A stretch of 64,000 bases of DNA from Piezodorus guildinii (taxonomy: Eukaryota; Arthropoda; Insecta; Hemiptera; Pentatomidae), in contig CM041297.1 of the NCBI GenBank assembly GCA_023052935.1, forward strand, positions 3,152,280 to 3,216,279. The letters are read 5' to 3'. The position numbers and the translations under genes were made by a program. Shown piece after piece: positions 1 to 12,100 of this stretch (the first letter of the stretch is position 1; each line of letters opens with the position of its first letter). Under the pieces are notes generated by a model. That model ran no database searches and was not told the DNA's origin. It saw only the letters and a list, made by a program, of their open reading frames with translations.

Positions 1-59
1 TTAAAGTTAAAAATGACTCTTGAAATAAAACATGAATTAACAATATAGATATTAATAAA

Positions 60-690
60 CATTGATATAAATATTTCCGCATTGTGTAACCTTCTATAGT
101 CCCCAGTAGCCTCATCTCTCTTCGGACCAAATATTTTACCTGTAGTACCTTATTTTCTAAAACCTTTAGCCGTTGTTATAGTAAGCGGCCACGTTTCACT
201 GTCGGAAGAATAATAGTTTTATAAATTTTAACCTTTAAGTTTTTAGACAGAAACTAAGTAATTTCGCAACTGAATTATAACACGCATTTCCCGCCTTTAA
301 CCAGGACTTTATTTCCTCCTGGATTTATTTTTTTCTCGTTATCATTGAACCTAAATACTTAGATTTCTCTACGTTTTCAAAAGTATACCCTGATATATCA
401 ATATCACTATGATCGCCACCGTCTCTGCTACAAATCATATATTTTGTCTTTTCGGTATTTATTTCGAGTCCTATTTCTTTATTGGTTTTTATTAACACAC
501 TTGTATTTAGTTGTATAGTTTCCGTGTCTTCCCCTAGCAGTACCAAATCATTGGCATACCGCAAAACCGGAATATTATCATCCAAATTTAAACCTTCTTA
601 GTACATGTCACCTTTTGTTTGATATCCTGCATCAATTTCTGTTATTATGATTGCTCTTAAGAAGTTTTTAAAAGAATATATTTTAAAGTA
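60..690 (-). mobile_element. RTE-like LINE relic
   Basis: Minus strand: YANDLVLLGEDTETIQLNTS, GLEINTEKTKYMICSRDGG, KSKYLGSMI, then a decayed continuation with IKSWLKAGNACYNSVAKLLS and FGPKRDEATGDYRRLH. RT palm to thumb region. The catalytic YADD reads YAND. Confidence 0.8.
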
Positions 691-884
691 ATTCCGCTTA
701 AATGACATTTTTAGTTTTATTTTCTAGTGGCGGAAGAACATACTGATTTTCTCCACAACCCGATCTTGACGTAAATCTATTCCTACGTGTTTAAATGTTT
801 ACCTCTGTGATTAATTGTTACGGAAAAATATAAATTAAGGGAAAATTGAATTATTTAAAAATAAAAGGTAAATCATTTGGAATC

Positions 885-1118
885 ATTGGGGTGCGAGGTT
901 TTTTTTTTCTCCCAAATTTTCCCCGTTTTTCCCCAGATTTTCCACTGTTTCTTCACTCCTATTGGTCGCAGCGTGATGTTATATAGCCTATAGCCTTCCT
1001 CGATAAATGGACTATCCAACACAAAAAGAATTTTTCAATTCGAACCAGTAGTTTCTGAGATTAGCGCGTTCAAACAAACAAACAAACAAACTCTTCAGCT
1101 TTATAATATTAGTATAGA
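885..1118 (-). mobile_element. Helitron 5' end fragment
   Basis: Minus strand begins TCTATACTAATATTATAAAG, then (GTTT)n GAACGCGCTAATCTCAGAAA and GGCTATAGGCTATATAACAT, a widespread insect Helitron-type 5' end. The 3' end is not found. Confidence 0.6.
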
Positions 1119-1128
1119 TAAATTGTAA

Positions 1129-2008
1129 ATGCTCCTTTTTACTTTAACTTACTATATATAAATTTTCGAATTCCAGTTTTCAACGGAAATACACATTTTA
1201 AGGTCCCCTGAGTCCAAATAACCAAGTCCCACAAAAAGGTCTGTGTTTGTGGTAACTCCCGGGCGGAAACGGTAAGTCCTATGAAACTGAAATTTCATAT
1301 TTAAGACAATTATACGCCCGAGACGTTACAAAACCTTTTTCATCAAAATGAGCTTACCAGATGAGCCACTTTATTCCATGCATTTTGCACCTTTTTTCGA
1401 TTTTCTCGAAAACGGTTCGACCATTTTTATTAAACTCGCTATACGATGTAAAATTTAATAGGCTTTAATCATGTAGTTTTCATTCTGATTAAAATGGTCT
1501 GAAAGTGCTTAAATGCCGATGTTTTAAATTTTCTTCCCCTAAAGAACCTTTAATTTTGTTGATTCTATAAAAATAGCTATATTATTTTGTTACCACCGAT
1601 GAAAAACAGGTAAATATGTAAGTTGTGCGAATTTAAAAAACAACTAAAGGAGAAAACTGAAAAAATATTTTTTTAATGCAATTTTGTTATTTTGAACATA
1701 GCAACAGTCATATACACGTAAAATATACCCTTGGAAAGCTAAAGATTTTAGAATAAATATTATCAAATGCACAAACTTGTAAAAGTTAATGAAGAGTGAT
1801 GAATAGCAGATAAAAATGATTATTTTAGATGATAATATAATCAATTTTTTAATAAAACACATGTTTCAATAGAAATTCAATTTAATTAATTCTTTAATAG
1901 TTTCACGTATTTTTATCTCTAACTGTATTTGAAAATCCTTTCATTGATTTTAATAATGGAGGTAAGTGAAAGTCGTGTGAAAATCCGCACCAGATTTTTA
2001 TGTATCTA
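1129..2008 (+). repeat. Family A repeat, copy 1
   Basis: Family A is an about 0.9-1 kb AT-rich sequence. It begins TTTTTACTTTCACTTACTAT, then GAATTCCAGTTTTCAACGG and AGGGTCCCCTGAGTCC. It ends GGAGGTAAGTGAAAGTC, a short spacer and CGCACCAGATTTTT. ACTTTCACTTAC and GTAAGTGAAAGT form a 12-bp subterminal inverted repeat. No coding capacity. Confidence 0.8.
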
Positions 2009-2012
2009 ACGA

Positions 2013-2340
2013 GGCACTACATACTGAACCTGGACATTCCATTCATCATTGCAACCGCCACCGATCGCTACAATAAATTTCACGACAGACTAACCCTAAA
2101 TTCAAACCCGCTGACTCAGAACCTATCCACTGCCACAAACCCATCAAATCCGCCTAGAAGGCCATGACTATCAAAGCGCTGGCCAAGAGACCTGATATAC
2201 TGATAGTTATTTGTTTTTTTTAATCTATCTTATGCAGTTTCGCACTTACATATCACTTGTTAGCATATTTACTAATTGCATAAGCAGATAGCAAATCTCA
2301 TTGTACTGTCAAACCTTCTATAAATAAATAAAAATAAAAA
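2013..2340 (+). mobile_element. Jockey LINE 3' fragment
   Basis: Encodes NLDIPFIIATATDRYNKFH, then a NPPRRP...KRWPRD end, matching the C-terminus of the Jockey copy at 30170-33018 with one stop and a frameshift. Ends in an A-rich tail (AAATAAATAAAAATAAAAAG) and abuts the end of a family A repeat. Confidence 0.8.
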
Positions 2341-2423
2341 GGTTTTATTATTAGTATTGACGAATATTAACTATAAATAATATATCAGGAAGTGACAATG
2401 GTTTACTGTGTGTATATATGAGA

Positions 2424-2545
2424 GAAGTTGGTTGAGGGTGCAGTCAATTTAACCCACAATTAAGCGTAAACTTAATTTATTGGTCCTGACGTTTCGTTCT
2501 AAATTATAGGCCTTCTTCAGGGCTATAAGAAAAACAAAAAACCAC
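2424..2545. repeat. Family G repeat end with hammerhead-like motif
   Basis: Begins GAAGTTGGTTGAGGGTGCAG, then an AT-rich stretch, TTTATTGGTCCTGACGTTTC and a CTTCTTCAGGGC / AAGAAAAAC tail. The same order is seen at 59073-59195, and the start motif recurs inverted at 5186-5207. Confidence 0.6.
2488..2520 (-). ncRNA. Hammerhead-ribozyme-like motif
   Basis: Minus strand CTGAAGA, AGGCCTATAATTTAGAAC, GAAACGTC. CUGANGA allows A at the variable position. Stem II is weak. It lies inside a family G repeat starting at 2424. Confidence 0.3.
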
Positions 2546-3065
2546 ACAACCAGCAGTGGAATACAATATATAAAGATGATAAGAAAAATAAATTGTACTG
2601 AAGATTACAAACAAAGTGAAATAGTAGTAATGACAATTGATAAATGTAATAATTCCTACAAACAAAAACAAAAGAGGGGAAGACATTTTAATAAAAGGTG
2701 GGTTATATTTTACAGTTTTAATTAATTACTTATTTATTTAATTAATTAATTACTTTTAATTAACAAACAATGTATGCAGTTAAAATTGTTAATAGTCTAT
2801 AAGATTAACATTAAATTCCTAAAAGTCTATAAACAAAAAAAAAAAAAAAAAATTAAATTTACAAATAAAACATGAAAAAAAAAAGAAGAACAAAGAAAAT
2901 AATTCCATTATAGAAATGAAATATAAAAGGAATCAGTTGATGTACTATGCTCATCATTGTACAAATTCAATTAAAATTTAATCGATAAATATGAAAAAAT
3001 AACTAATTAACTTTAAAAATGTGCAATTACTAATTTTACTTGCAGATAAATTAGTTCCTTTGCAC

Positions 3066-3095
3066 CTGAAGATGGCATTTTAGCCAAAACCTCGT
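3066..3095 (+). repeat. Degenerate CTGAAGATGGC...GCCAAAAC motif
   Basis: Resembles the hammerhead-like motifs but the GAAA box reads CAAAA. A second copy of the same variant is at 10884-10910, followed by a similar AATAAAAG context. Probably decayed ends of the same kind of element. Confidence 0.4.
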
Positions 3096-3179
3096 GTATT
3101 AATTTATAATAAAAGAGCGGTGGAGTATAAATCAGTCTCCAATTTTATTCAATAAATATATTTGCATTTAATAAAAATA

Positions 3180-3665
3180 TACAGTTCCAAATCCTAAAAT
3201 ATGGCTTCCACTCATTCAGAAGTATCTTTAAATAATTAAATTCATTAAACAAATTTAAAATACAGATTATTTTTATTTAAAATAAATTGAAATTATTGAC
3301 ATTTTTGCTAAAAGGTATTATATAACTTTAGTGTTATATAAATTTGTATATGAGGTATTAAATAAATACGTTATTAAACCTCTTTATAATACAAATATAT
3401 ATAATACTAAATTACACCTTCTGTTCATTCGGAGTTAATAACTCTTCAGAACAATATCAAATTGGGATTATTTTAATTTAAACTAAATTAAAACTGTAAT
3501 TATTAATTAAACAAATGGGAAGTGTATAATATAAATAAAAATGATACTATATTACACCATCTGTTCATACAGGAATAATAAATTTTTTTCCAAATATAAA
3601 TTTGAAATTATTTTTATTTAAAATACATTTAAAGTATTATAAATATATTTAAGATGGGAGGCAGC
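3180..3665. repeat. Degenerate AT-rich tandem repeat
   Basis: A TTCATTC..A-T-A-A landmark and ATTATTTTTATTTAAAATA recur near 3215, 3422 and 3563 with similar surrounding bases. Three rough units of 140-210 bp. Confidence 0.4.
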
Positions 3666-4886
3666 ATATATTACAAATATAAGCACTGATGTCATTATAA
3701 TTCTTCTATTTTGACCACTTATGAAGGTTAAGAGGCTGTGTGTACAGACGACCCTGGGTCTAAAAAAAAACAACCCGCCACACACACACCCCTGCCAGGA
3801 ATAGCATCACTTTTACTACGCCTGAGTTTACTATCACCTTGCCAAAAATTTATTAACGACTCGTAAACAAACACGAGATAAAATCAAAAACACGTTTAAA
3901 CTCGACAATTTTAAGCCATTTTCAATATCATATTTAAATAATCATGCTAAAGGAAATTTATTTAGACTAATTTTTGTTGTTTAAATATCCGAAAATGATA
4001 CATAATAATAGATTCAAAAGATGTATAATATAACATTAGAAATCTAAAGATTTTAGAAAAAATATCTCATATATAAATTTATGAAAGGTAATGTAAAATG
4101 GCGAATAGGGCTTAAACTTATAACTGATTATTAAGCATAACAATTTTATAATAACAAATTATTACACAATGGTTTATTATTTCCAAATAATTATATTAGA
4201 GTATAACTGTTTAGAGCTTTTCAATTTTTCTCTATCTTCAATAATAACTAAGTTTTGATGAAATTACATCCATTATAATCTGTGACTTGAATTTGTAGAT
4301 CAACTTTTTTTTCTGTTTTGTATCCTGCTTTATTGATTCCAAAATTCTATACATATTTTTCTCCATTTTCAAAAATAAATGAGTTACGGGCATATTTTTG
4401 GGTAATATTTCCATTTTTCTCTTCTTTTTTTTTTTCTCTCTTTTTTATAATTATTTCCAGTTTTGGTTAAAAAACGCTAACACATTTTTTCTTCATCTTA
4501 AAAAATAACTGAGTTATGGGCGTATTTATGGGTAAAATTTCAAAGTTAGGTTCATCATTCCACGCCCTAGTATTTTTCGTAGAAATGCCAGACAGCGGAC
4601 AAATAATTTTTTTTATCGTGAAATGTAAGCCCTCAAATTTCGAGGGTGGGTAATATTTTTTGCTTTGCTCGCTAAGAAAGGTTCATTATTGAAAACAATA
4701 AACCAAAAACTGAAGGAGAATAATGTTAGGGTTTCAAGCCCCCCAAAAATTAAGGTTTCAAGTAGAATCCAAAAACTTAATAATAAGGAAAAAAACAAAA
4801 AAACAAAAAAAACACAGTCTACCATTCAATTCAAATATTCAAATATTTAATTTCCCAACAAAAATAAAATATCCTAATAAATTACA

Positions 4887-5128
4887 GTTTGTTGGTTTGT
4901 TTATTTATTTAACGTCACTTTATGCTACTGTGGCTAATTGGAAGATGCTACAGTAGGAGTCCTAAATTTTGCCTATCCAGGTTTTATTAGGATATGGATC
5001 TTTCGAGTACCTGACATCGCACAGCCCAGAACCACCTTTTAACGTCCTCTCCGAAGGACGGCATAACTAAGGATTTTTTACTCCCATTAAAAAATCCTAG
5101 GACCACCTGCGGGTTTACCTTTAGCCAC
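4887..5128 (-). mobile_element. SINE2 copy, head truncated
   Basis: SINE2 body: TTTATGCTACTGTGGCTAAT, GGAGTCCTAAATTTTGCCTA, ATCCTAGGACCACCTGCGGG. The tRNA-like head is missing. Confidence 0.75.
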
Positions 5129-5129
5129 A

Positions 5130-5212
5130 ATAAATTACTTTAGTTGGCGCTATAAATCAGTTTCGCTTAATTAAAGTGTTTCTATGACTGCACCCCCAAC
5201 CAACTTCTTCAT
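5130..5212. repeat. Family G repeat, opposite end
   Basis: Ends GACTGCACCCCCAACCAACTTC, the inverse of the family G start motif, after AATTAAAGTGTTTCTAT. A similar AATTTTAACTGAAGTGTTTC follows a GAAACGTTGGC at 59570-59610. Confidence 0.5.
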
Positions 5213-6235
5213 TGGTACCTACAGTAAACCATTCTACCATAATTTAAAAAAAAATATCATTAAAATCAGTTAATAAAAGATATATGATGTGAATAGCAAT
5301 GTCATAAAGTCTATATTCAATGTAATTATTTGGAGTAACATATTTTTATTAGAGTAATAATTTTTATATAACAGTAATTTTATAATAGAAAGTAGAAATT
5401 CATTAAAATTTAATATGAATTTCAATTTGATTGAACTATTCTTCCACAAATACATAATATAAATATTGCCTCATGAGTTGTAATAACTACCTTATTGTTC
5501 ACCTTGACTACGTAATATAACAAATACATTACATACATTTTTTTTTCTATCAATAGATGCAACAATGTCAACATGCAATTAGATAAATAATGCCACGCTG
5601 CTATAATTAACTTACAACCTAAAAATTCCTTAAATGGTTGGACGATTGCCAAACACCGCAGCGACTGACCATGATCGTGACCAGGTCAAATAAAAAACAA
5701 AACACTAACTACTAAGGAACTCACATTTCTTGATTCAAACAAACATCTCAAGAATTTACAAAATTCTTGAGATTTTCAAACAAATTTTGTATTCCCTACT
5801 AAATATAAAAACCTTTTAATTTTATCTTGATACTATTTATCCCTGATGATTGCAGTTGCAATATGTACCTTCAAACATTGTAAAAACTTTTTACAATAAA
5901 TAATTTTCACTATTATTTGGAATCATTCATTCACCGCCATTAGAATCTATAGAATATACATTTAAACAACTATTTAATACTCAACTTAAAAAAAAAATAA
6001 TAATATAAATCTCTTTATTTGTTTCCAGGCTATCCTATTCAAATGGAGTTGAGTTTTACAAAATTATTTCAGTTAAACATAAATCAAATAGATGTATTAG
6101 AACTGTACTAAACAAAATGAGCTTCCTTAACTAAAATAAATACATAACAAAAGGCAAAATAAAAAGTAACAGTATAAATATTAAACAAATAAAATAATCA
6201 TAAATAGTCAATTATTGTTATTTTGGTAATGTGCT

Positions 6236-7445
6236 TAAATTATTCTTGAATAGCCAGATACAAATTTCTTAGCTTTAAACATTCTGTTACATAATAAAAT
6301 AAATGATCAAATTTCTTTTTATTTTCTATTTGCAACAAAAGTTGTACTATGAGGTCATTGTCTGACATATTTTCAATATATGTCCTCAAGTATTTATTTC
6401 TGGACGGGGAGTAAACAGGGCATTGCAACAAAATATGATTTATTGGGTTGATGCAAAATTAATGCAGGTTTTTAGTAGGTATTGTAAATACGCCATATCT
6501 TTACTTTAACCATATATATTTAATCAAAATAATTTCCATCTGAATCAATGCACTTTTGCCAACGTTCAACAAGCTTTCTTATTCCACCAGAAAAAAAATC
6601 CGAATCCCTGGACTCAATGAAATCACGAAAAGAATTTTCAATGTCGTCCTGGTTTTGAAAATTTTTCTCCCTCAAAAAGTTGTCCAGATGCCTGAAAAAG
6701 TGGAAGTCTGTAGGAGAGAGGTCAGGTGAATAAGGCGGATGTTGGAGAACTTCGTAGCCCAACTCGTGCAGTCGTCGAAGCGTTGGTTGTGCAACGTGTG
6801 GTCTGGCGTTATCGTGGAGCAGGATCGGCCCCTACCGATTCATCAATGCTGGGCAAAAACGTTGCAATTTTGAGTTCCGAGTTCCGCCGCCATTTCTCGT
6901 GTGGTTTTGGTTGGGTCTTCTTCCACTTTTGACCTCGGCTGGTCGTTGTCCAGAGCAAGATGACGGCCCCGACCTTCCTTGTCTTCGAGGTCGAAATCTC
7001 CTCTGCGAAACTTCTGGAACCAATGCTGCACCGTGCACTCATTAATAGCCCCCTGACCCCACACTTCATTAATATTACGAGCCGTTTGCGCAGCGCTGCG
7101 CCCTAATTTAAATTCGTAAAAATAAATTTGACGAAAATCGCACTTTGACATTTTCGATTCAAGACCTTTGAACACACTGAACAAAACGATTTTACTAAAC
7201 AAATTCATGGTGAAAGAGAGGGTATTAGATAAGGTTTGTTTTGGTATTTTAATGATCAATGTTAGGATTAGCTTTGTTTACACAATTGGAATTAAGATAT
7301 TGCAATAGAGGAAACCTGCATTAATTTTGCATCAACCCAATAGATCTAGGGGTTCGCCTGAATTACAAATAGGGCATTCAACGCTTCTATCTAAATAACC
7401 ATTAATGAATCCGTAACAGGTCACTTTCAGTTAATTAGGTTGACA
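6236..7445 (-). mobile_element. LINE RNase H/zinc-knuckle relic, split by mariner copy 1
   Basis: Minus strand: GFINGYLDRSVECPICNSGE on the right of the mariner, and ILLQCPVYSPSRNKYLRTYI on the left. Without the mariner and one TA the two parts read through in one frame as a C-x2-C...H-x4-C knuckle, as at the C-terminus of I/R1-type LINEs. It ends at the stop at 6242-6240. Confidence 0.65.
6443..7340 (-). mobile_element. mariner, internally deleted copy 1 (frameshifted)
   Basis: 898 bp with perfect ends starting TTGGGTTGATGCAAAATTAA and its inverse, flanked by TA on both sides. On the minus strand it encodes the N-terminal helix-turn-helix part and the C-terminal catalytic part (HDNARPHV, YSPDLSPTDFHFF) of an Hsmar1/SETMAR-type transposase. 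About 115 codons holding the first catalytic Asp are missing, and one base is lost at the junction relative to copy 2. It sits inside a LINE RNase H/zinc-knuckle relic. Confidence 0.93.
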
Positions 7446-7654
7446 TAGTCTTAGTTGACTGATCAACCTATATTTCCTCATAGGTCCCTTTATTTTTCAA
7501 CACTCAACTTATACGATTTTAATAATAAGCGTAACGGCAAAACAAAATGTTATCAAAACGAATCAAGATATAGAAAGAAATACCTAAAGATAATAAACCC
7601 AATGCTTATCTAGATAAACTTAATGTTTTGATTTTATATAATAATCCTTATAAC

Positions 7655-7735
7655 ATTTGATTTGTTTATTTGCTGTTCATTCATTTAACATTACTTTTAT
7701 GCTGCTTTGGCCAATCAGATGATGCTACTTTCGGA
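7655..7735 (-). mobile_element. SINE2 tail fragment
   Basis: Only the CACTTTATGCTGC...GATGATGCTAC portion, joined to a family A piece. Confidence 0.6.
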
Positions 7736-8092
7736 ATATTTCCACTGTAAATACAAGTTTTAGGGTACGCGAGTCGAAATTATCAAATCCTAATACCAAC
7801 CAAGTACAAAAGTTGTATAAAACTGAAATTTCATATTTTAAAACAGTATATACCTGAGATGTTACAGTAACTTTTTTTAATAAAATGGTCTAAGCAGAAG
7901 AGCCATTTTATACAATACATTTTGCACACTTTTACAACTTTCGCAAAAACAGCTCTAACGATTTTTATTAAACTCACAATATAAAAATTTAATGGGCTTT
8001 AATTTATGTAGATTTAATTCTGATCGAAATAGCACAAGAGAGCTTAAACGCCGATAGTTTAAATTACCTCCAATCAAAGTATCTTTAACCTT
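7736..8092 (+). repeat. Family A repeat, partial
   Basis: Diverged 5' half (CTGAAATTTCATATTTTAAA, AAATGGTCTAAGCAGAAGAG) next to a SINE2 tail fragment. Confidence 0.65.
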
Positions 8093-8113
8093 TTTTTTCT
8101 TTTCTTTTTTTCC

Positions 8114-8487
8114 AGTGGCACGACAGGCCTTGTAGGCCCTTGGCCGCGCTGTGTATTCTACTGGGAGAATACACTCGGGGTTCCTAGATAAACTTTAATA
8201 TTCTATAACTAAATATTTTATATATAAACTTTGGATTCTACGTATCTTATAAACGTAAGCCTTCAAATCTTCAAAGAGGGTAATTTTTTTTTTTTTGTTC
8301 AGTTCAAAGGTACATTATTGAAAATAAGAAAATAAATTAAATAATTTCAAATGACACATATTTATTAGAAAAATATTGGAGTACAAATCAATTCAAGTAC
8401 TGGGCTCTTTAAACATTGTCACGAGAGGCCTTGGCTGAGCGGTGTATTCTGCTGGGAGAATACACTCGGGGTTCCTAGATAAACTTT
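8114..8487. repeat. Two direct copies of a CTGGGAGAATACACTCGGGG unit
   Basis: 8114-8197 and 8414-8487 share GTGTATTCT.CTGGGAGAAT and ACACTCGGGGTTCCTAGATA (~75 bases). A shorter related start (GGCGCAACGAGCCTTAGAGA) is at 45778. Probably fragments of a further short interspersed element. Confidence 0.55.
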
Positions 8488-8493
8488 ATATCA

Positions 8494-8655
8494 CTCCATG
8501 CGCCTATTTTTGTGAGTGGGCACCAGTTGGCTGATGGGTCTCACATGCTCAGGAGAGGCTGTAAGTCCCCACTTGTTTAAATGCTTAAAAAAGTCCCTCC
8601 AGGACTGGGATTCAGACTCACAACATTTGGCATAGGAGACTAGCGCGCCCTTTTT
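8494..8655 (-). mobile_element. SINE3 copy, head truncated
   Basis: CGCCTATTTTTGTGAGTGGG, CACCAGTTGGCTGATGGGTC, GGGACTGGGATTC-like B box and GAGACTAGCGCGCC, then a poly-T instead of the rest of the head. Confidence 0.7.
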
Positions 8656-8711
8656 TTTTAATCCCTTTAATCTAGTAGATCAAAAAAAAATTATCCATAT
8701 TTTTTTATCGT

Positions 8712-8960
8712 GCAGCCTACTTGTCACTCTGTCACTGTAGAGCTGGAACAATTCCCTATTTTTTCTTCGCTGCCATTGACCATCCTACAACACGGCTCCC
8801 AAGATTCTCCTTAAGACTACTCATCCAAACCTATCTAGTACGTCCATATTTTTATTGTAGGGGGTCTACTTTTCTCCACCGTATGTCACCACTGGTCTCA
8901 CAAGGGTTGATGGAAAAGCTCACAAGCTAGCTCCTGATCAGCTTCGACACGAAAAATAGT
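8712..8960 (-). mobile_element. Possible RTE-like LINE relic
   Basis: The minus strand reads LRRILGAVL, then DGQWQRRKNRELFQLYSDRV with stops, like the RILGPV..NGQWR.R.N.EL..LY block of RTE C-termini. Immediately 3' of FAM117-like exon 2. Confidence 0.4.
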
Positions 8961-9018
8961 TCTATTCCCAACAGCTGGGTCTAACACCAACTAATAATAA
9001 TAATAGTTTGTTAGTTAC

Positions 9019-9167
9019 CTGAGTGGAACGGTCGACTTGAAGATTACTCAAATACAAGGATTCCCTCGGCCATTGCCCTGTGAGATATATTGTGTCCAGC
9101 GAAGCTGTCCTCCTCATTGATGGCACATAATCTGCACCCACTCGTGGCCTCAGTGCCTCATTTTTGC
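9019..9167 (-). CDS. FAM117-like gene, coding exon 2 (RRT-S-LDTI / GQWPR motif)
   Basis: 149 nt, phase 1 in and phase 0 out, acceptor GTTTCAG at 9169-9168 and donor CAG|GTAACT at 9018-9017. It encodes 50 residues when joined to exon 1. An RTE-type LINE fragment is inserted only 36 bases upstream of the acceptor. Confidence 0.8.
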
Positions 9168-12100
9168 CTGAAACAAAAAATAATACACCATAAATACCTT
9201 GATGGTCTCTCCAAAAGATCTTCAAAAGCAATCCAGCACTAGATCTTAAAACCAAAGTTTTGACTACATGCATATATCCCACGGTTCTCTACGCGGCTCA
9301 AACCTGGGCACTTACAAGAAAACTCGATTGGAGGCTGAATACCATGCAAATACAGCTTCTAAGAAGTTTAATGTTTATTCAGAAAAGGGAGAGAATAAAA
9401 AACAAAAATATTCTTCTGAAAGTGAACATTAAAAGTCTAAGTGTTGAGGCAGATCGATTAAAATGGAGCTGGGCTGGGCACTTGGCCAGGCTGAAAGACG
9501 AGAGATGGACCAGAGCTTGCACGGAGTGGATCCCGAGAGAGGACAGCAGGCAGAGGGGGCGACCACATCGCAGGTCGAGGGAGGAATTGACACAGACTGT
9601 AGGCGAAAACTGGTGGCTGGTTGCGAGGGACAAATCCTGGTGGATAATAATTATTTATGTTTTTTTCTTTCTTTCGATTATTTGCTTTTTTTTCAATATT
9701 TTATTATTTCTTACTATAGCCAACTACTTTACCAATACTACCAAAAGTCAATACAGATGCCAATAAAGCTATTATTATAAATACCTTGATAACTAAAAAC
9801 ACAAACATTTGAAAACCAAAGAAACAAGGATATATAAGAAAGGAGTGGTGATAATTTAAAGTGAAGTTCAAGAATTCAATATAAATTTGAAGGTTACTTC
9901 ACTACTTTTATTAAAAAATGCACAAAGGTTCAGCCAATAAGCCATTTTTCAGGTGCAAAAACAATTTTTATCTTTAAGATACATAGTTAATTCCAACAAG
10001 AAAAGGATCCCATCACCTCCTGAAAACTGTTCCACATATCCCGACCCTGTTCCTAAATAGTAATCCTATAAAGTTCCACCCGACTGTCAGGAATCTAGGA
10101 GTAACCTTCGACCAAACTCTATCCTTCAAAAATCATACTTCCGAAAACTCCTTGTTACTTCTCTAATATTTCCCCACTTTGACTATTGCTGTACGGTATA
10201 CGGTGATGTGTCTGGGGATCTCGAGGTAAAAATAAAACGCTTAATTAATTGCTTTGTTCGATTCATCTTCGGGGTCCCTAGATACACCAATTTTATGGCG
10301 AGTTGAAGTGGCTTAACCTTCCAATCGTCGCAAGTATTTCCTTGCGTCATTCCTTTACCAATTAATCCGATCATACATTTTTGACCTCCTACAGTTCAAA
10401 TCCTCTGTCCATCCCCGTTGCACACCCTCCAGGCCTTCAGATCTACAGTATGGCCCACTCAACTGCACATTTCGACAGATCCTTTCTTATCCGATCCTCA
10501 ATCCTATGGAATTCTATCCCTCCCACCATCCGTCACTCCAATTCTCTTCCTACCTTCAAATCACGTATATCCGATCACTTTATGAATACCCAGGCTCAAT
10601 AAATTGTAAATAAGTTTTTTTATTTATATATATATTTTTTTTTTTTTTGTTTCTTTTCTCATTGAAAAATGTCTATTGTATACCAGTAATTATTAACTTG
10701 TTTATATTCATTTAATTTACTCTAAGACTCTAAAGCCCTTTTTTTACATTCTGTATATTTTATTCTAAAGGGACATGTCCCAGAATAACAAATAATTTAT
10801 TTATTTATAAGAAAGTTGATGTATAACATTAAGTTTCTTGGTGAAAATACCTAAACCCTTAAACATAAAAATTGTTACAGCACCTGAAGATGGGGTCTTA
10901 GCCAAAACATTGAACATTTTTTAATAAAAGTGGAGAAGTAGTGTTTAAAAAAAAACTTGTATTTATACAACCTATAAGGGTCTTGGGTTCAGTATATTTT
11001 GGCTTCGTATTTATGTGCCAAAAAGCGTGCCAAGAGGTGATTAGATCACGCTTAGTCCAAGTTTTTCCCCTTCTTTTTTGGAGGGATACCCATTTTATAG
11101 GCTAGGTATGCTCCAGAAGGGTCTCCTCCCTACTGATTAACGAATTATTCTACCACAGACAGAGTTTGAACCTGGGACCCGCAGATCAGTAGTCCATAAC
11201 TTTATCTCCCTAAAATGCCCAAAATAAGATTTAAAAAAGTCAAGAGACTTAAACATCATAGTCATGATCCCTAACTCATTCTGTTCCATAATAACTTTTT
11301 ACTTTCACTTACTATATATAGTAAGGGAAAGTATTGCGATCGTGAAATTTTTGAATTCCAATTTTCAACGGAAATACACATTTTAGGGTCCCCTGAGTCC
11401 AAATAATCAAGTCCCGCAAAAAGGTCTGTGTGTGTGTGTGGTAACTCCTGGGCGGAAATGGTAAGCCCTATGAAACTGAAATTTCATATTTAAGACAAAT
11501 ATACGCCCGAGACGAAACAAAACCTTTTTCATCAAAATGAGCTAACCAGAAGAGCCACTTTATACCATGCATTTTCCACCTTTTTTTCGATTTTCTCGAA
11601 ATGGTTCCGATTAATTGATTAAACTCGCTATATCGATGTAAAATTTAATAGGCTTTAATATCATGTAGTTTTCATTCTGATTAAAATGGCGTGACAGGGC
11701 TTAAATACCAATATTTTAAATTTTCTTCCCCTAAAGTACCTTTAATTTTGTAGATTTTATAAAAATAACCAAATTATCTTGTTAGCATTGATAAATAACA
11801 GCTAAGTATGTAAGTTGAGCGAATTTAAAAAACAAATAAAGGAGAAAACTGAAAAAAAAAAATTTTAATGCAATTTTTTGTTTTGAACATAAGAGCAGTA
11901 TTTTACATGTATGATATACCGTTGGAAAGCTAAAGATTTTAGAAAAAAATATTATCTAATACACAAGAGCTTGTAAAAGTTAAAAAGAGTGATGAAAAGG
12001 CGATAAAACTAACTGATTATTTTAGATAATAATATAAAAGATTTTTTAATAAAACACATGTTTCTATAGAAATTCCAATTAATATTATTTATTTAACGTC

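Noticed and set aside
8950..8983. A possible third FAM117-like exon reading PSCWE, as in the vertebrate KATQTPSCW motif
   Set aside because: Joining it to exon 2 at the only nearby acceptor shifts the frame away from PSCWE. The similarity is four residues long and the surroundings look like LINE relic.
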